Shown here one piece after another: positions 7,401-9,259 of a stretch of DNA of 9,259 nucleotides. Position numbers and translations under genes: made by a program. The DNA is from Kiritimatiellia bacterium. GTDB lineage: Bacteria; Verrucomicrobiota; Kiritimatiellia; RFP12; UBA1067. Each line of letters starts with the position of its first letter. Within the stretch, counting starts at the first letter, position 1. The DNA is taken from the NCBI GenBank assembly GCA_017508315.1, contig JAFVZE010000391.1:1-9259 (forward strand), written 5' to 3'. The notes beneath the pieces were generated by a model that saw nothing but the letters and a program-made list of their open reading frames with translations, had not been told where the DNA came from and ran no database searches.

Positions 7401-9023
7401 CCCGGCGGCGGGAAGACCTGTATTTTTCTCGGTGTCGGCCGATGGACCGCCGCCGCCGGGCTTTCGCCGGCGAGGCTGCCGCGGGATTCTTTCGAAATCA
7501 AATGCGACGGTAAAAACGTCTATATCGCCGGAACTGACGGGACCGAGAAGAATCCCGAGGCGAACTGCTATCTCGGGAAGGAGTGTCTTTGGCAGGCGCA
7601 GTTCGAACGCGGGACTTTGTTCGGGGTATACGAGTTTCTCGAACGGTTTGCCGGCGTGCGGATGTATTTTCCCGGCGAACTCGGCACGGTAGTGCCCCGA
7701 AAGGGTTTTCTTAATGTTCCGCAGGTGTCTTTTTCCCGGACTCCGGCCTACAGCGTCCGGCGCTGGGGATACGCCGACGGCAGTGTGCCGAAAGAGCTGC
7801 TCGGCGAATTCGGCGGCGACGAGACCGCCTTCAAGCGGATGAATTTTTACCGTCTTCGCGGAGAGACGGCATATATTCCCTGCTGTCACGGACAGAACAA
7901 GTTCCGGCCGGCGGCGCGATTTGCCAAGACGCATCCCGAATATTTCGTTATGCTTCAAGACGGATCGCGCTGGACCGAGCCCGGACAGGCGCAGGGGCAT
8001 TTCGGACAGGTTTGCCAGTCGTCGGCGTTCTGGGATGAGATGTTCAAGGATATCGTCAGCAGATTCAAAGGGGAGGATCCCGCACTTCGCGGAGTTCCCG
8101 CGGAAGAGGGCGGCGGATTCGCGTGGGGAAGATGTTTTTTAGGCAGGTATGTCGATGTGATGCCGCAAGACGGAATGGTTGCGTGCCGTTGCGCCGGATG
8201 TCAGGCGGCGTATGTACGTAAGGAGGACGTGGATTATGCAACCGAGCTTGTCTGGTCGCGGACGGCCAGGCTTGGAGAGCGGCTGCAGGCGGCGGGGGTG
8301 GATTGCCGTCTGGTGCTGGAAGCGTATGTTCCCTACGGCAGAATTCCCGGGCCGGAGATTCGCCTGCCGGCAAATGTCGACGTGCAGGTTTCGCGGGCCG
8401 GACCGTGGTCAAGGTGTACTCCGGAGACGCTTCATCGCCATAATGCCGAGATCGCGGCATGGGCGGAAAAGATCGGGCACAAAGTCTGGTTGTGGGTTTA
8501 CCCGTGCAAGGTGGCGTGTTTCAACGTCGAAATGCCGGACGTTCCGCAGATGACTCCGCGCGCCTGGGGGGAGTATTTTAAAACGCTTTCAGGCTCGATT
8601 GTAGGTGCGTTTGCGGAGTCGGAGTCGGATCGATGGTTGTATAATTATCTCAATTACTATGTGTTTTCCCGCGTCTGCCGTGATGCCGATACCGACGTCG
8701 ATGCGGTTCTGGACGAGCATTACCGGCTGATGTTCGGACCGGGCGCGCCGTATATGAAACGATTTTTCGAATCGCTCGAGGATAAGTGGATAAGGGAAAT
8801 CGTGGTTGATGTGCGCGACTCGCCGCTTGGACCTGCGGTTGCCAAGGCGCCCGGCCGGAAGGAAGTTTGGACACGGGTTTTCCCGCCTGAGGTGCTTGCC
8901 GGGTATCGCGAGTGCCTTGATCGCGCGGCGGCCAAGGTTGAGGAAGGGTCGCTGGAGTCCCGTCGCATAGCGCTTTTTCGCCGGGAGTTTTTCGAACCGA
9001 TGCTGAGGGCCGCTTCCCGATGA
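4449..9023 (+). CDS. Giant secreted multidomain glycosidase: GH123/DUF4091-like module fused to DUF4838 (GH67-N-like) module
   Basis: One uninterrupted frame encodes about 1524 residues; GTG 4449 is preferred, GTG 4446 is possible. Residues 1-18 (FRSMLLLAVLSAAGVDA after the start) are a signal peptide, so the protein is exported. Approximate layout: 20-250, repeated beta strands suggesting a propeller (DGENLYWSFSDRVIKTDKTG); 255-365, a jelly-roll-like module (YADGTWRWGVQ, ending KAEFRDLFL); 425-590, a beta-sandwich like GH123-N (VEIELAANESESAQILVS); 590-890, a barrel ending in the DUF4091 pattern (GFLYWAANFW from 822, GDGVLLYPG, SIRLAMVRDGVEDLERM). YVYGFDELE holds adjacent Asp709-Glu710, the arrangement GH123 beta-N-acetylgalactosaminidases use for substrate-assisted cleavage. 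From ~940 a GH67-N-like region (LIAAGELRFFLAKILG; GTLFGVYEFLERFAGVRMYFPGELGTVVP from 1055) leads into DUF4838, with MPQDGMVACRCAGC (Cys1246, 1248, 1251) and a C-terminal AVLDEHYRLMFGPGAPYMKRFF. The substrate of either half is unknown; an amino-sugar glycan is inferred for the first. It is the last gene of the operon. Confidence 0.85.
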   Translation: MFRSMLLLAVLSAAGVDAAEPDVGHVIRCEGEYPWHLQGVAGDGENLYWSFSDRVIKTDKTGRVLKSSRPDKLHWGDLCVKDGVVYVAVNRGKFNEESGAVNSVLALSSETLETLWTKSLPEVVYGAGGIACGPGGFYVVGGLPKTHKCNYIYVYTPEFRFVRRITLETGYTMLGIQTIDFVRGECLLGVYPSPGKSSIGMLRCPNDFSSCEELPLGGYCGMVDFRGRFFQARAECVDGDDKRQKGVLYAANLPAPGKGVFKGGKWKSFKYAVPDKTPVVFGGWSRADGVMAREYCFYLDVRYADGTWRWGVQADCRPGTHGWEKAADVFVPDKPVSEILFYALNRGGTGKAEFRDLFLRRTSANENVCETAVSDFPRSTDEVVLAIGLQNGRRTVREFRRPGRAPRRHVKSVRENGFAVWTADSMRKVTPLTFPVAEEVASPAVEIELAANESESAQILVSAGFGGGLQNVTVEIGSLKDRSGELFCGETKWERVGYVPREFGGYRHPLSPCADERWIPDPLLPAAPFKVRGGSTQGVWLTFKASSAAKAGIYSGEVRLLENGNEKARVPVSVRVRGFSLPHEFGSRYSVSVLDRFTEKMYGRERFREMRLQTRDVMLEHRLPYDDINRLDLPRIEDLEYARKKGARLFNILDILPPAGPDAQIVYDAPADVYASEEFYESYKARIAPFVKELERRGLLDGAYVYGFDELEKSHYPAMEIFINRFRRDFPTIPVLSTARIFDDLSAGETNGAERLAVDWLCPHTQKYDPVLAGRLRAEGRKVWWYTALGPTYPYANFAGLEFPFEDGRLLGWMTHRYRSDGFLYWAANFWEAENSPIDENDVFCSWKSSVGNGVHGDGVLLYPGRNGILPSIRLAMVRDGVEDLERMQLASAKTSRREVDALSGGIIRSLVDFSRDAPAIRKVREQIGDLISPGEGKGLCRLRPGAVEIVVGEDAQEPLLIAAGELRFFLAKILGSEPEIVRSPGGGKTCIFLGVGRWTAAAGLSPARLPRDSFEIKCDGKNVYIAGTDGTEKNPEANCYLGKECLWQAQFERGTLFGVYEFLERFAGVRMYFPGELGTVVPRKGFLNVPQVSFSRTPAYSVRRWGYADGSVPKELLGEFGGDETAFKRMNFYRLRGETAYIPCCHGQNKFRPAARFAKTHPEYFVMLQDGSRWTEPGQAQGHFGQVCQSSAFWDEMFKDIVSRFKGEDPALRGVPAEEGGGFAWGRCFLGRYVDVMPQDGMVACRCAGCQAAYVRKEDVDYATELVWSRTARLGERLQAAGVDCRLVLEAYVPYGRIPGPEIRLPANVDVQVSRAGPWSRCTPETLHRHNAEIAAWAEKIGHKVWLWVYPCKVACFNVEMPDVPQMTPRAWGEYFKTLSGSIVGAFAESESDRWLYNYLNYYVFSRVCRDADTDVDAVLDEHYRLMFGPGAPYMKRFFESLEDKWIREIVVDVRDSPLGPAVAKAPGRKEVWTRVFPPEVLAGYRECLDRAAAKVEEGSLESRRIALFRREFFEPMLRAASR

Positions 9024-9037
9024 GACCGTTTTTTCTC

Positions 9038-9073
9038 GGCCCGATCGTGCGTTCGATCGGCCAGAATTTTTTT
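9038..9073 (+). terminator. Rho-independent terminator after the glycosidase gene
   Basis: Fifteen bases after the stop codon, GGCCCGATCG (9038-9047) pairs with CGATCGGCC (9054-9062) around the loop TGCGTT, giving nine pairs with one bulged C. AGAA and then seven T residues (9067-9073) follow. This closes the rightward operon before the tRNA promoter. Confidence 0.75.
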
Positions 9074-9083
9074 GCCCGTTTGA

Positions 9084-9112
9084 GTGTCATATCCGCGAAA
9101 ATTTGATATACT
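9084..9112 (+). promoter_or_regulatory. Extended -10 promoter of the tRNA-Thr gene
   Basis: TATACT (9107-9112) is preceded by TGA (9104-9106), giving an extended -10 of the TGnTATAnT type. GTGTCA (9084-9089) matches the -35 consensus at four of six positions with a 17-base spacer. The predicted start near 9119 is a few bases before the tRNA. Confidence 0.7.
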
Positions 9113-9124
9113 ATCACAAACAAC

Positions 9125-9202
9125 GCCGGGTTGGCACAGTGGCGACTGCGCCTCATTTGTAATGAGGAATTACCAGGGGTTCGAGTCCCTTACCCGGCTC
9201 CA
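9125..9202 (+). tRNA. tRNA-Thr (anticodon UGU), CCA end encoded
   Basis: The sequence folds as a full cloverleaf. The acceptor stem is GCCGGGT (9125-9131) with ACCCGGC (9192-9198). A short D arm has GG in its loop (9141-9142). The anticodon stem CCTCA (9151-9155) pairs with TGAGG (9163-9167), and the loop TTTGTAA places TGT at 9158-9160, so it reads ACA threonine codons. The T arm AGGGG (9175-9179) pairs with CCCTT (9187-9191, one G-T pair) around TTCGAGT. Discriminator T9199 and CCA (9200-9202) are encoded. The variable loop of 7 bases (9168-9174) is a little long and the D stem has one C-C mismatch. Confidence 0.95.
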
Positions 9203-9226
9203 TTTTCAGTACAGGAGGCATGAGCC

Positions 9227-9259
9227 GTGATTGAAACCATATTCACCGAGGCCGCGCCC
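9227..9259 (+). CDS. Probable RidA (YjgF/YER057c/UK114) family protein, first 11 codons only
   Basis: A GTG at 9227 has AGGAGG (9213-9218) 8 bases upstream and opens a frame reading MIETIFTEAAP to the window edge. This resembles the N terminus of RidA-family enamine/imine deaminases, which usually begin with a short strand and then (D/E)xAPxxxGPYSQ. RidA hydrolyses reactive 2-aminoacrylate and 2-aminocrotonate released by serine/threonine dehydratases. The alternative ATG at 9220 is only one base from the ribosome site and stops after four codons. The gene starts 24 bases after the tRNA with no terminator between them. With only 11 residues, the family call is tentative; the presence of a gene start is more secure. 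Confidence 0.55.
   Translation, partial: MIETIFTEAAP

Noticed and set aside
9125..9202. tRNA-Thr gene as an integration attachment site
   Set aside because: No integrase gene and no duplicate of the tRNA 3' end is present in the window.

Overview
The window is high-GC bacterial DNA with dense genes and a typical layout. The combination of a XylR-type AraC regulator (LacI-like sensor fused to an AraC helix-turn-helix), a secreted SUMF1/formylglycine-generating-enzyme-fold protein with a distinctive N-terminal domain, and a very large secreted multidomain glycosidase points to a glycan-degrading member of the PVC group. Kiritimatiellota or Lentisphaerota is my best guess. That placement is an inference from protein style; no rRNA or other phylogenetic marker is present.

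Minus-strand block (1-2628). Reading right to left: a XylR-like regulator (2628-1390), 8 bases later an HI0933/BaiN-family flavoprotein (1381-257), then an MBL-fold hydrolase whose start lies 35 bases inside the flavoprotein gene and which runs off the left edge (291-1). The spacing suggests one transcript.

Divergent control region (2629-2768). It holds a near-perfect 11-base inverted repeat just upstream of the regulator start and a sigma-70-like promoter (TTGTCG, 17 bases, TATAAT) facing right. This is the natural site for the regulator to control itself and the rightward genes.

Plus-strand operon (2769-9073). Three consecutive genes each have a good Shine-Dalgarno and an apparent signal peptide: an unrecognised 99-residue secreted protein, a 433-residue SUMF1-fold protein lacking the FGE catalytic cysteines, and a ~1524-residue protein that joins a propeller-like region, a jelly-roll-like module, a GH123/DUF4091-like glycosidase with an adjacent Asp-Glu pair, and a DUF4838 (GH67-N-like) module. 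A hairpin followed by a T tract closes the operon. My reading is a small exported glycan-processing locus under a local sugar-responsive regulator; substrate and inducer are not shown by the sequence.

Right end (9084-9259). A tRNA-Thr(UGU) gene with its own extended -10 promoter and encoded CCA is followed, with no visible terminator between, by the first 11 codons of a probable RidA-family gene starting at GTG.

No insertion sequence, CRISPR array, rRNA, integrase or prophage gene was seen. No stretch over 300 bases lacks a gene.
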